A stretch of DNA of 64,000 bases from Cyanophora paradoxa (Eukaryota; Glaucocystophyceae; Cyanophorales; Cyanophoraceae): NCBI GenBank assembly GCA_004431415.1, contig QPMI01000047.1, positions 181,367 through 245,366 of the forward strand, read 5' to 3'. Position 1 is the stretch's first letter, and each line of letters starts with the position of its first letter. The notes under the pieces were generated by a model. That model saw only the letters and a program-made list of their open reading frames with translations, was not told the origin of the DNA and made no database searches. Position numbers and translations under genes: made by a program. This document shows, piece after piece, positions 20,801 to 30,750 of this stretch.

Positions 20801-23800
20801 CGGTAAGTTCAGGATTCTTGCGCTCGTCCCTGTTGTGGCCGCAATAATTAATCGGCGCGCGCCCTTCCTTCTCTTCAGTACGCGAAAGCGAGCCTGGAGA
20901 AGCCGGCGCTGACGACGGACCTGGAGCTCTACGTGCCGCCGAGGGCCTCGACGCGAACGGACCCCGCCCGCTCGGTCCTGGTGGACCTCTTCGACGAAGT
21001 CAAGCGCTTCCTCTGCCGCTTCGTGCCGGCGCCACGGGCGTCGGCGGCGGCACAGACTGCACGGGCACAAGCGGCGCAGGATCCAGAGTCGGAGTCGCAA
21101 GTGCTGCTTCTCGTCGGGGATCCCGGCTCCAGCAAATCGACCTTCCTCTCCTTCCTCCATCGCGAGGCCTGCCGCCAGCACGAGACGGATCGCGCCGCGG
21201 CACCTGCAGCGGCGAACGCGTTGCCGCTGACGTGCCTCGTGCGGCTAACGAACCTGGGCAAGGAGGGAGCGCGCGGCCGCTTGCGCCAGTACGTTGCGGA
21301 GGAGCTCGGAGTGCAGCCAAACGACCTTCCGTCAATCCGAGCACAGTAAGTCCTCGCTGATTTTCGCTGTGGGCTCAACTGACGCCGGTGCAACGCAGGC
21401 AGGGCCTCGTCCTGCTTCTCGACGCGTACGACGAGCTGGACGAGAAGATCAACTTGTGGCGTGCCAACGAGGTCGGCGCGTGGGCATCCGCGGCCGTCAT
21501 TACGTGCCGCTCGGCATACACCGCCCGCCTTCCGAGCTACAACGTGCGTATGCACGGCTGCCATCTGAAAGCGCTGCATCGCGTGTTCTGCATGTCTTCA
21601 GCATGAACATTCTAGCTCTGACGCCTTGCTTACGCATATGTATACATTTTATACCTTTTTGCAGGAACTCTTTGCACCTCCCGCGCCACACGCTGACCAG
21701 CCCGCGGTTCTTGCTGAGCTCTGCACGTACAAATTTTCCACGGAGCAAGTGCGCTATTGCTGCTGCCGCTGCCGCTGCCGTCGCCGCTGTCGCTGCTGCT
21801 GATCATGAGCGCCTGATCATTGACAGATCCTTGAGTACTTGAAGCAATTCGTGCGGCTTCACGGGAGCAGTGGGGGGCGGGGCGTCACCTCGTGGAGCCC
21901 GGAAGACTACGAACGTCATATTGAACGTACCCCAGGCGCTGCAAAGCTGGTCACGAATCCTTTTACATTGAGGTGCGTGTGTGAATCTCCTTCCAAATCC
22001 GGCTTCAATTCGAGCCTACTTTTTAGCTGATGATCTCTTGCGAACGCAGTATGGTTGCCCGCGTGCTTCCGGAAATTGTGGGCGATCTTGAGCGGTGCGC
22101 CTGTTATCCTAGAGCAAAATTAAACATTACGTCGATCTATCGAGAATTTAGCGAAATATATCGAGAAATCCGACTGCAAGCGAAATGAAATTTAATGCGC
22201 GCTTTAAATTTTGCAGCAAAAAGCAAGAGGCTCGCAGTGGAAAGGGGTACGTAAACAAAGGGCCCACAAGCGAGCTGGTATCGTTTCTCGATCTGTATTC
22301 ATACTTCGTCCGCGTGCGTTGTGTTTTAACGTTCTTCTTCTATCGCTTTACCAAGACATCTCTGTGTGCAGGGTTGGTTCAACAGGCAGTGGAGCAAAAT
22401 AATCGATTATCGAGCAATCCGCCCCTTGCCAAAAGTTGCAGGTGCTTGGATTTCATATTCAAGCTTTTTTGGTTTCTGAGATGTGGTGCGCAGCTCAATG
22501 GAATCCAGAGCGATTCCGCACCTACTGCGAGGGCTTCTGCCGGAGTCTTGCCAAAAACATGCACAAGGTAGCTATAGTTTGGAAACCGCTAAATACTGCA
22601 ATACTGATGCACGCGCAGGCGTCCATCTCCGAAATCACTTGCCGCCTGCTCGGAACGGATGCAGAGGCTGGCATCTTTGAATTCAGCTCACAGCGGCAGT
22701 TGCAGGCAGCCCAAGTGCCAGGTCCTGCGGGCACCGATTCGCCCTACGAGCGCTGCGTGAAATTGCTGACAAGCGAGGACGAGCTGATGACTTTGACGCG
22801 CGATTCGTGCCCGCTACGCACAACCCCCGGGGGTGTTGGGGGAGAGTCGGTCCACGTTCGATTTTTGCACAAAGTGGGCATATGCATGGCCTCCGCCCTT
22901 GCAAACATGTACACTCGTAGCTAATTATAATCGGCGCATGTATTAGACTCTCTTGGAGTACTTCATTGCAGACAGCGCTTTTGAAGACGCGAATCCAAGA
23001 AACATTAATGTTCGTATCTTTGATCCTCTCTGTGCGCTTCTGTCCAGACAATCGCCTATTTTGGATCGCTTTATCTTCTGTAGGCTTAAGCTTCGGAATT
23101 CATGCATATGGGTACTTTTATAACATTTGATGTTCGACACCTCTGCAGATTTCCACGGCACAGACACAGTCACTCGCTCGGAATCGTGACAAGCAAAGCA
23201 CTCTGCACGTGAGGTGCCAGCGCCCATGACCATAGTTTCCAGCATGAAGTATACGTAGCAACTACTTTGCCTATCGCAGGTCCATTGTAGGAGAGCTGAG
23301 CCTGCTCCGATTCTTCTCCGATCGTTGTCGCAAGGACGACACCTACCGAGACGTGAGACACATGAATTTTCTGCGCTCGCTCTTCCTGCTTTCGATTTAT
23401 TGACGTGAGCGCAGCACCTCTTGTGGCTGCTTGCGCGGAGCCGGCGCCGCGACGCGACCTCCGAGGACGTCACTGCTGCCTCGAACGCGATCACCATCCT
23501 CAATCACGGTGAGCCGCCGTGCTAGAAGCTAGCTGCATAATTGGCTAGGATGTGAAGCGCCTGACTTATTAACGTTGCTGGCAGCCGGTGTCTCCTTCGC
23601 CAAAAGCTACCTGCGCGGCATCCGGGTGCCCGGGGCCGATCTGCAACGTCTGGAGGCGGCTGGGGCAGATTTTCGCGGAGCAGACCTTACGGGCTGCTTG
23701 CTTGACGGCGCGAATTTCGCGAACGCAATTTTTTCTGGAGCGAGACTCGATAAATGCCATACAAGTGTTTTTCCTCCACTTCGCGGCCACAGGTCGACCG

Positions 23801-26800
23801 TGAATGCCGTGGCCATTTCAGCGGTGCGTAAACAGGAATGTATGTACAATTAGAGGCAACACGATCAAATCATAGGCACCGCAGACAATGGCGGGTACTT
23901 GCATAAATACTCGATTGGGGCATACTAGCTAGTAAATATCGATTCGCGATCAACATTCTAAGTTTGTGATGGCAGGACGGGAGGCGGGCTATTTCAGGCG
24001 GCTGCGACAAAACAGTGCGAGTTTGGGACCTGGAGACAGGCTCGCAGTTGCAGCGGCTGCAATGCCACACAGGGGAGGTCACGTCGGTCGCACTGTCAGC
24101 GGTGCGCAATATCCGTCAGCGCATTTGAGAAAGAGATACCCGGAGCGCCCGTGGGACTGCTAGAGCTTTGCTTATATTTGTTATAAGAGAGCCAGGAAAG
24201 AAAGCACTGCACAGCACATAGTTATGAAAAAGCGGATGAAAAATCTATTGCAGGATGGACGCCGAGCCATTTCAGGAAGCAGGGATACCAATGTATGTGT
24301 GTGGGACCTGGAGACGGGGGCGGAGCTGCGGCGACTGGAAGGCCACACTCATGAGGTCACATCCGTGGCGATGTCTGCGGTGCGTTGGCGCCTCGGCAGA
24401 TGTTCACAGGCGCGAGAGCTCGGACGGGCCGCGGTGATTAATGTTACGCTTATTATTATTATTATTATTATCAGTAGAGATGGATCAATCGATGAAGATA
24501 AACGGTTGGTTATCCTGACTGCAGCTGGCGCTGCGGCCACGGGCCGCAGGATGGACGGCAAGCGGTCTCAAGCGGCAAAGACAAGATAATACGTGTGTGG
24601 GACTTGGAGACGGGGGTGCAGCTGCGACAGTTGGAGGGTCATACGCATGAAATTACCTCGGTGGCGCTGTCTGCGGTGCGCGCGAATCATGGCGATCATT
24701 TACAGTGGCGAGCTGACGTTGTGTATATTGAGTGGGCTAGACTTCGAAGAGCTGGGTGTCGCTATTAAGCACTAGAAGGGATATCCTTCATATTTCTGTA
24801 TACGTTTTTATAATTTTTTGAAACACTATCTTTGATCAGCTGCCCCAGCTGAACTGTGCTCGCTCGCGTGACATGCTAAACGAATCGAACGGCTTTATGA
24901 CGCGCGAGGCCCGCGGCCGGGGGCGGCAGGACGGGCGACGGGTAGTCTCGGGCAGCAAGGACAGCACGGTGCGTGTGTGGGATTTGGAGACAGCCGTACC
25001 ACTGCAGCTGCTGGGATACCACGAGGGCGGGGTAACTTCTGTGGCGCTGTCAGCGGTGCGTGGTATAGCAACGGGGGGGAGATAGAGAGGGGGATAGGGG
25101 GAGGGGGGAAGGGGGCTCGAGGATTTCAAGTGGTCAGACAGTCCAGTATCAATCTGACAGCGCGAGCAGGTTTAAGTTATAATTAGCTTGAACTACGCTC
25201 TAATGTTTATCTAATGTTCTCTGGAGCTAAACCGTTTAATTTACGTATGTTGCATTTAGCTATAGAGGCTACATTAGATATTGCGTCAAGTACGGAACGG
25301 ACGGCTCCTCTGATGCGACAGGGGCGGGGGCGGCAGGATGGACGGCAAGTGATCTCAAGCGGCAAAGACAAGACAATAGGTGTGTGGAACCTGGAGACGG
25401 GGGCGCAGCTGCGGCGTTTGGAGGTCGATAAGCAGGAATACATCTCTGTGGCACTGTCTGCGGTGCGTTTTCTGCAGCGGGAGAGTCGGGCCCCCCTCAT
25501 CTGCGCTGATTTGGGGAATATTTCCTAATGAGCGGATGGAAATGTTTATGTTTTTTTATTGTATATAACAGCCGGGTCTTCTTGATCATGAACGGTTAAC
25601 GTTGTGAAGTTCCGTTTGACATGGACGGGTCCCGTGCGGCAGGACGGGCGACGGGCTGTCTCAGGCAGTGAAGACGCGACAATGCGCGTGTGGGATTTGG
25701 AAACGGGAATGGAGCGTGTGCGTTTCGAGGGCCGCACGGGACGAGTTACTTCTGTGGCACTGTCGCCGGTGCGCAATCGCGTTCTGGCGTCGGCCATTGT
25801 ATTTCATCCAAATTTCGTATTTTAGACGTCTAGATCAGCAATCGCGAGCTTCTGAAAGAATATTAATGCGCATGCTTGTTCAATGCATTGATAACTTTCA
25901 AGTCGTACTCCTATAAATTGCCCCTCTGATGTCTAGGGCCTCGGACCTGCAGGACGGAAGGCGAGCGGTCTCTGGGAGCATAGATGGAACAGTGCGTGTG
26001 TGGAATTTGGAGATGACGGAGGCTGGGGTTCGGCGTCTGGAAGGCCACTCGGGTTCTGTGACTTACGTGGCAGTGTCGGCGGTGCGTGCAAATGTATGGG
26101 AACTTTCGAAATTCACTCCATGGGCGTCAATTGACTCCATGAGGGATTCACACGCGCACTCTTGAGACGGGCCAAAACCTAATGGAATACCCCGCGGCCG
26201 ATTGTCAAAGCGCTCTTTAATTTGATTTGATTGTTTTGTTCGAATTCGCAGGACGGACGAAGAGTGATTTCGGGCAGCATCGACAGCACGGTCAGTTTGT
26301 GGGACCTGGAGACGGGGGCGGAGCTCCGACGTTTCGAAGGTCACACAGACGACGTCACATCCGTGGCTTTTTCAGCGGTGCGTGATTCTAGATCTGGGAG
26401 AAAATATAGATGAGTGCCTTTTCGGCGGTATATATATATATATATGTCGGTGCGGGTGTAATGCAGGGAAATTGCATGCGCAGATCTAGAGTCATGCATA
26501 TGATCAGATCTAGATTGAAAATGCAGGGAAATTGCAGATCTAGATGCATCGAGATCTATAGCTAAGAGTTTCAATTGCAGGGATCGGGCTTGTGCTGCGA
26601 AATCAGATCTAGCCTTATATTAGTCTTGCACTCGTGGACATGGCTGCGAGAGATTGCATTGGAAGGACGTACTTTCATTTATACGTATATCCTGACTGCT
26701 CCGGCCGCGGGGTTGGCAGGATGGACGGTGGGCTGTTTCTGGTAGTAAGGACAGTACAGTGCGTGTGTGGGACCTGGAGACGGGGGCGGAGCGCTTGCGG

Positions 26801-29104
26801 CTGGAATGTGACTCGGGGCGGGTCAACTCCGTTGCACTGTCGGCGGTGCGTTGTGTAACCCCTACATCGGCAGTGGTCATGCTTTAGCTTAAGCTTGCGC
26901 ATAGTTTGTCTTTCATCAGCTGCCCGCCCCAGTTTTTTGACGCGCGCGGCGCGGCGCCGGCGCCGGGTCGGGGCGGCAGGACGGGCGATGGGTAGTCTCG
27001 GGCGGCGAGGAAGGCGCAGTCAGCGTTTGGGACACGGAGTCGGGGACGGAGCTGCAACGACTGGAAGGCCACAGGTCCGATGTCACGTCTGTGGCGCTGT
27101 CGGCAGTGCGTGCACAGAAGCCTTGAAGGGGGCAGCGGGGAGGGGGAGGCGATCGATCATGATATATTCGTCAAATCTTCGACTCGCTAACTAAATCCGG
27201 GGGCGCAGGATGGACGGCAGGTGGTCTCGGGCGGCGAAGACGAAACGGCGCGTGTGTGGGACCTGGATACGGGGACGGAACTGCGACAGCTGAAGGGACA
27301 CTATTTTGGAATCACCTCCGTGGCGCTGTCGGCGGTGCGCTGATAGTTTTGGCATCGCGGCAGGGATTGGACAGAATTCGAAGGGCTCGGGTACAGTTTT
27401 AATATTAATGTTTAAGGCTTCGTCGCCTATTATTCCGCGCTTCATGTCAGAATCATGGAACGAGATGACGGGATAGGGAATTAATTAGGGATTAGGGAAT
27501 TTTTGTATGCGCGGAGTTCTCATGTAGTGACGGATGCATATGCCCAGGATGGACGGCGGGCGGTATCAGTCGGCTCTGACGAGACGATTCGGGTTTGGAA
27601 CCTCGATACAGGAGAGCAGTGTTGGCAAGGGAAGCTCGAAGTCCTGGTGCAAGCCGGAGGCGTCTCGGCAGGGGGGCTTCAGGCGGATCCAGAGGAGGCA
27701 TCCGGATCTAGATCTGACGAGGAAAGAAGCGAAAGTAGCGCTTCGACATTATTTTCCGAGTTCGATGCGCCCATCTTTTCATTGGGGCTCTCAGCGGTAC
27801 GCGAAGTTTGCTGACCGTGAATCCTCCTCGCAAACCCATCGATATCCATCTTACGAATTTCGGGCGGCAGGATGGGCGGCGGGCCATCACAGGCGGAGAG
27901 GACAAGATTGCGCGTGTGTGGGACCTGGGTCCAGATTCGGGCGCGGAGCGGCTGCGACTGAAAGGACACACGCGAGATATCACCTCGGTGATGCTTTCCG
28001 CGGTGCGTGCTCCTGATATTTTAGCAGGCAGTGAGGAAAGCAGTGATCGGCAGCAATAAATAAATTTAAATTTTGGTGAGGGGCAGAATGAGATCATAGA
28101 ATGAAAACAACTAAGACGTAGCCTAGTAGGTTTGTGAGTGGGGGGGATTGAAGCAGCGCTAGCAGTGACTTTTCGGAAGGGGCAGGGTGAGAACAAGGCG
28201 CCGAGGCGTCTGATTCGGTTGCGGGGCGGGGCGGCAGGACGGACGGCGGCTGGTTTCAGGCAGTAATGACAAGTCCGTGCGGGTGTGGGACCTGGAGATG
28301 TCGTTCGAGCTCTGCGCGAAGAAGGGGCCCGCAGTGCATGCGAGCCCCTCGCCACCGGAGAGGCTTACAGTACCAACAGCGGTGCGCGATCTAGAGCTGT
28401 ACCTCGCTGGGATTTCTCCCTGCAGGAGCTGATTATATTTTTCGCGACAAATCTGCAGGTCGGCGGGTGCGTTCGACGTATTTTTGAGGCCGTCAGCGGC
28501 ACGCCCCCGGAGTTCGCTGAAGCCACGGTGCGCTGTATATAGTTTAGTTTTATGTGTACGCTATATATGCGCACCATGTAAGGATTGCGCCTAAAATCTA
28601 TATATAGCCATATAAATACCGTGTAACACTCAATTAATGCGCCAGAAATTAATGCGTTGTTGTAGGACCCGGACCCCTAGTATTGATAATCATGCGGCAC
28701 CGAATTAATGCGTTTTGAACCTTTTTGGTTGCAGTAGGGGGGTACATACAGCAGTTTCTTAGCGTTTCGGTATTAATGCGGTCCCAAATTAATGCGTTTT
28801 GCCACCGAAAAACGCATTAATTTGGTACCGCATTACTTAAGTGCGCGCATTACTTAAGTGTTACATAGAACGCCTAACTTCAATCAGTCCAACTGCTCTA
28901 GATCTGTACAGCTAGTTCCGGGATCCGCCTGAAACAGTGTTCCCCCCGCAGTTCGACGAGGCGACTTCGATGGCGCCGTCGCTGCGGGCTGTGCTCGAGG
29001 ACCGCGGGGCCCGGCTCGTCCCCGGATCCGGAGGGGGCGCGGGGGACCCGGGGGCCCTCGAGCTCGACGAGGACGCCCCCGTCGTGCCCTACCGCTGGGG
29101 GTAG
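17803..29104 (+). CDS. TIR-NACHT-pentapeptide-WD40 NLR-like receptor
   Basis: A roughly 30-exon gene. A probable first exon opens at ATG 17803 (donor uncertain). Exon 18,275-20,073 encodes a roughly 550-residue Ala/Ser repeat leader running straight into a TIR domain, completed by exons 20,144-20,273, 20,349-20,465 and 20,597-20,802. The NACHT NTPase follows: Walker [11 protein letters not shown] (21.12 kb), Walker [14 protein letters not shown] (21.41 kb), then N-P-F-T-L and helical exons to 23.4 kb including F-L-H-K|T-L-L-E-Y-F. Pentapeptide repeats are in 23,585-23,823. Fourteen WD40 exons and a 51-codon tail end at TAG 29102-29104. Frame is preserved at every join I checked. The family is STAND signal-transducing NTPases: WD40 sensor, NACHT oligomerisation, TIR effector (NADase or scaffold). 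Inferred role: intracellular immune or stress sensor. Exons between 22.1 and 22.6 kb are the least certain. Confidence 0.8.
18354..19970 (+). repeat. Ala/Ser-Val-Gly coding minisatellite (87-bp higher unit)
   Basis: The sequence repeats GCCAGCGTCGGCGCGGC blocks. In 19,381-19,700 the higher-order unit is exactly 87 bp (29 codons): A-S-V-G-(A)n-P-A-H-A followed by [15 protein letters not shown]. Upstream units are more diverged and of mixed length. All lengths keep the frame. Several other frames, including long ones on the minus strand, are also open because of the composition, but only this frame continues into the TIR domain. The product would be a low-complexity, probably disordered leader. 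Confidence 0.85.
20008..20802 (+). other. TIR domain (four exons)
   Basis: The domain starts at Y-D-I-F-I-S-H-K in the exon ending 20,073. It continues with [15 protein letters not shown] (20,144-20,273). Next is [12 protein letters not shown] then [10 protein letters not shown] (20,349-20,465), and then a helical end (20,597-20,802). The Glu of V-L-Q-E-L sits where plant and SARM1-type TIRs carry the catalytic NADase glutamate. This makes enzymatic activity plausible but unproven. The phases fit: G|AT gives Asp and G|CG gives Ala. Confidence 0.8.
20879..23403 (+). other. NACHT NTPase module and helical arm
   Basis: Walker A ([10 protein letters not shown]) lies in exon 20,879-21,345 and Walker B (L-L-L-D-A-Y-D-E) in exon 21,399-21,543. 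Later exons (21,665-21,748; 21,827-21,972; 22,050-22,094) encode sensor and winged-helix-like parts. The [15 protein letters not shown] stretch is typical after NACHT domains in STAND proteins. Helical exons to about 23.4 kb include [10 protein letters not shown] and F-L-H-K-T-L-L-E-Y-F. They link to the pentapeptide exon through A-I-T-I-L-N-H. Confidence 0.75.
23585..23823 (+). other. Pentapeptide-repeat exon
   Basis: Encodes successive A-[DN]-L/F-x-x units: [24 protein letters not shown], forming a right-handed quadrilateral beta-helix. It ends with a [12 protein letters not shown] segment, which is the N-terminal strand that would close the first WD40 propeller. Confidence 0.8.
23976..28381 (+). 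repeat. Fourteen single-exon WD40 blades
   Basis: Exons: 23976-24101, 24254-24379, 24550-24675, 24930-25055, 25337-25462, 25643-25768, 25953-26081, 26252-26377, 26720-26845, 26980-27105, 27209-27334, 27548-27796, 27871-28002, 28238-28381. Each starts right after CAG with D-G-R/x and ends S-A (or similar) before a GTGCG or GTACG donor. Each is phase 0 at both ends; ten are exactly 126 nt. The consensus is D-G-R-x-[AV]-[IV][16 protein letters not shown] then E-G-H-x-x-x-V-T-S-V-A. Blade 12 (249 nt) has a long acidic/Ser insert. Blade 14 lacks the G-H strand, as expected if the exon before blade 1 closes the ring. Fourteen blades fit two seven-bladed propellers. The introns are unrelated in length and sequence. 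Confidence 0.9.
28426..29104 (+). other. Last two exons of the NLR-like gene
   Basis: Exon 28,426-28,527 (34 codons, ending E-F-A-E-A-T before GTGCG) and exon 28,952-29,104 (F-D-E-A-T-S-M... ending V-V-P-Y-R-W-G and TAG). The second is acidic/Gly-rich. The intervening 424-bp intron carries the ATTAATGCG cluster and a hairpin. Confidence 0.7.
28629..28860. repeat. ATTAATGCG word cluster with perfect 15-bp hairpin
   Basis: ATTAATGCG occurs repeatedly from 28,634 to 28,798, and its complement CGCATTAAT follows. The arms 28,786-28,800 and 28,809-28,823 are perfect 15-bp inverted repeats around an 8-nt loop. A direct repeat of GCATTACTTAAGTG follows. All lie in the last intron of the NLR-like gene. 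Confidence 0.8.
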
Positions 29105-29290
29105 GCTCCAGCTGCAGGCTGCCAGGCCTAGCGATATAGGCTGCTCGAATATTAGTTCAACGTTTTGATTTTTAGAGAGGCATGGTATCGCTCTCAGTTT
29201 ATGTTTGTCGATAAGATTGTTGTCTGCGAGCGCGGATTTCACGACTTCTACCGGAATACATCAATGACGGTCCCGCATTGGATCGGATTC

Positions 29291-29394
29291 ACTCCAGCGG
29301 CAGCGCTCGCAGTGCGGGTCGGTGATGTTGTCGTAACGTAAATCTTCAATTTCGATATTTTGCAGTGCGACGCCCAGCGAGGCCATGCCGCGAG
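29291..29394 (+). repeat. Dispersed repeat copy B (partner at 15,547-15,650)
   Basis: Diverged copy of the 15.5-kb sequence, covering the region just upstream of and including the ATG at 29,385. It probably contains the promoter or 5' UTR of the following gene. Confidence 0.6.
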
Positions 29395-30750
29395 CAGAGC
29401 TCGGTGTTTTTGCATGGGACACAGAACGAAGAATGGAGGCTAGGCAGGGGCGTGGGCAGGGAAAAGGCGTAGGAGCAGGATTCAGGAGTCGCGACCCCGG
29501 CCCCCGCCGCCCCCTGAGTACCTCCGCCCTCGGCTCAGAAGATTACGAGCCCGGTACCCCCCTCTTCACGGTCGCTGTACCCCTCCGCGTGCAGAAGAGA
29601 CCACCGCCCGTCGTCCGCCATCGACTCGAGGTGCGCCGTACCCCCGCGCCGCTCTTTCCCCCCTATTCCCTCACCTGTACCCCCCGCAGCTCTGCGTGGC
29701 GGTGTGCGAGGCTGCGCCGTGGGCGCGCGCCGCCGCCTCCGAGTACCTCCACTACCTCGGCGCCCACGTCCACGAGCCCGGTACCCCCCTTCGTCCAATC
29801 TTTGTTGTACCCCCGTCCGATTCCCCCCCACCCGCAGGGGTACGGTACGAGGACGGCGTGGAGGCTGTGCTCTGCTGGCTCGCCCCCAACGAGGCCGACC
29901 CCGGCTCCGTCCTCCCCTCCGTCGCGGTGCCGTATCCCCTCCCCGTCCCCACCCCCACCCCCGACGCCGCTGAGAGGGGGTACGCTTTCAGGCGGCGCGG
30001 GAGGCGGCGGCCGCGGGGCCGGCGGGGGCGACGGTGGTGGTGGCGGGGAACGTCGCCCTCCGGATCCTCGGCGACGTCCACGCCCGGTGCGCGCGAGCCC
30101 TCCGCTCGAAATCATGATCAGACTTCTTCTCAGCGCCCGCGCGCGCGCGCGCGCGCGCGCAGGAGCCGAGAATCGGCGCGGGGCGCCCCCCGGGCTCCCC
30201 AGGCGGCGCCCTCAGCTGCAACCCCTTCAAGCGCGCCCCCTCGCGCCCGTTGCAGCGTGGAGGGGCCGGCGGGGGACGGGGCGGGCGACTGGGCGGGCGT
30301 CTTGGTCGTCCCCAAGCCCCTCCGCCACGTGCGCCCGCCTCACATTCAGATGAGCGCCCGGATCGCTCATGTGAGCGGGCGCAGCGGGACCTGGAGGGGG
30401 CCATGCGCCGCGCCGCCGCCTGGCTCCGCCGCCACCCGCCGCCCCCGGGCTCCGCCCCCGCCTTGGGGTCAGCTCCGCGGCCGGCGCCGGCGCCGGCACC
30501 GGTGCGGTCCTTGGGCGCCGGCGGCGGCGGCGGCTTAGCGCGTATACGTATGGGCCTCGAGGCTGCGGGGCCCGGGGTACCCCCCTGGCGCGCCCCGCAC
30601 GCCCCCTCCTCCCCCCTGGCGTCCGGGGCCTCTACCCCCCTCCAGAAGCCGCCCCGTGCGGCCTCGAAGCCGCTCTCCGACGAGTCTCCGTGCCCTCCAT
30701 CTCTAGATCGCTGTCGCCGTCGACGCGGGGCCCCGCCGCCCCGATCATAA
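29385..30750 (+). CDS. Unidentified multi-exon protein
   Basis: I do not recognise this gene. It opens at ATG 29,385. Likely exons follow clear acceptors: one ending S-E-D-Y-E-P before GTACCCCCC (29,553), then K-R-P-P-P-V-V-R-H-R-L-E (to 29,630), then L-C-V-A-V-C-E-A-A-P-W-A-R-A-A (after CCCCGCAG at 29,689). V-R-Y-E-D-G-V-E-A-V-L-C-W-L-A-P-N-E follows (29.84-29.93 kb), then A-A-R-E-A-A-A...V-V-V-A-G-N-V-A-L-R-I-L-G-D (30.0-30.09 kb). A last part contains W-A-G-V-L-V-V-P-K-P-L and R-D-L-E-G-A-M-R-R-A-A. The frame to the apparent stop near 30,750 is open, but the Pro-rich end may include intron. It looks like a soluble alpha/beta protein. Confidence 0.4.
30138..30161. repeat. (GC)n dinucleotide run
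   Basis: A 24-nt alternating GC tract immediately before a CAG acceptor, where the polypyrimidine tract would normally be. Confidence 0.9.

Noticed and set aside
23976-28381. CRISPR-like or satellite interpretation of the regularly spaced 126-bp units
   Set aside because: The units are coding WD40 blades with splice signals, the spacers vary from about 75 to 342 bp, and the genome is eukaryotic.
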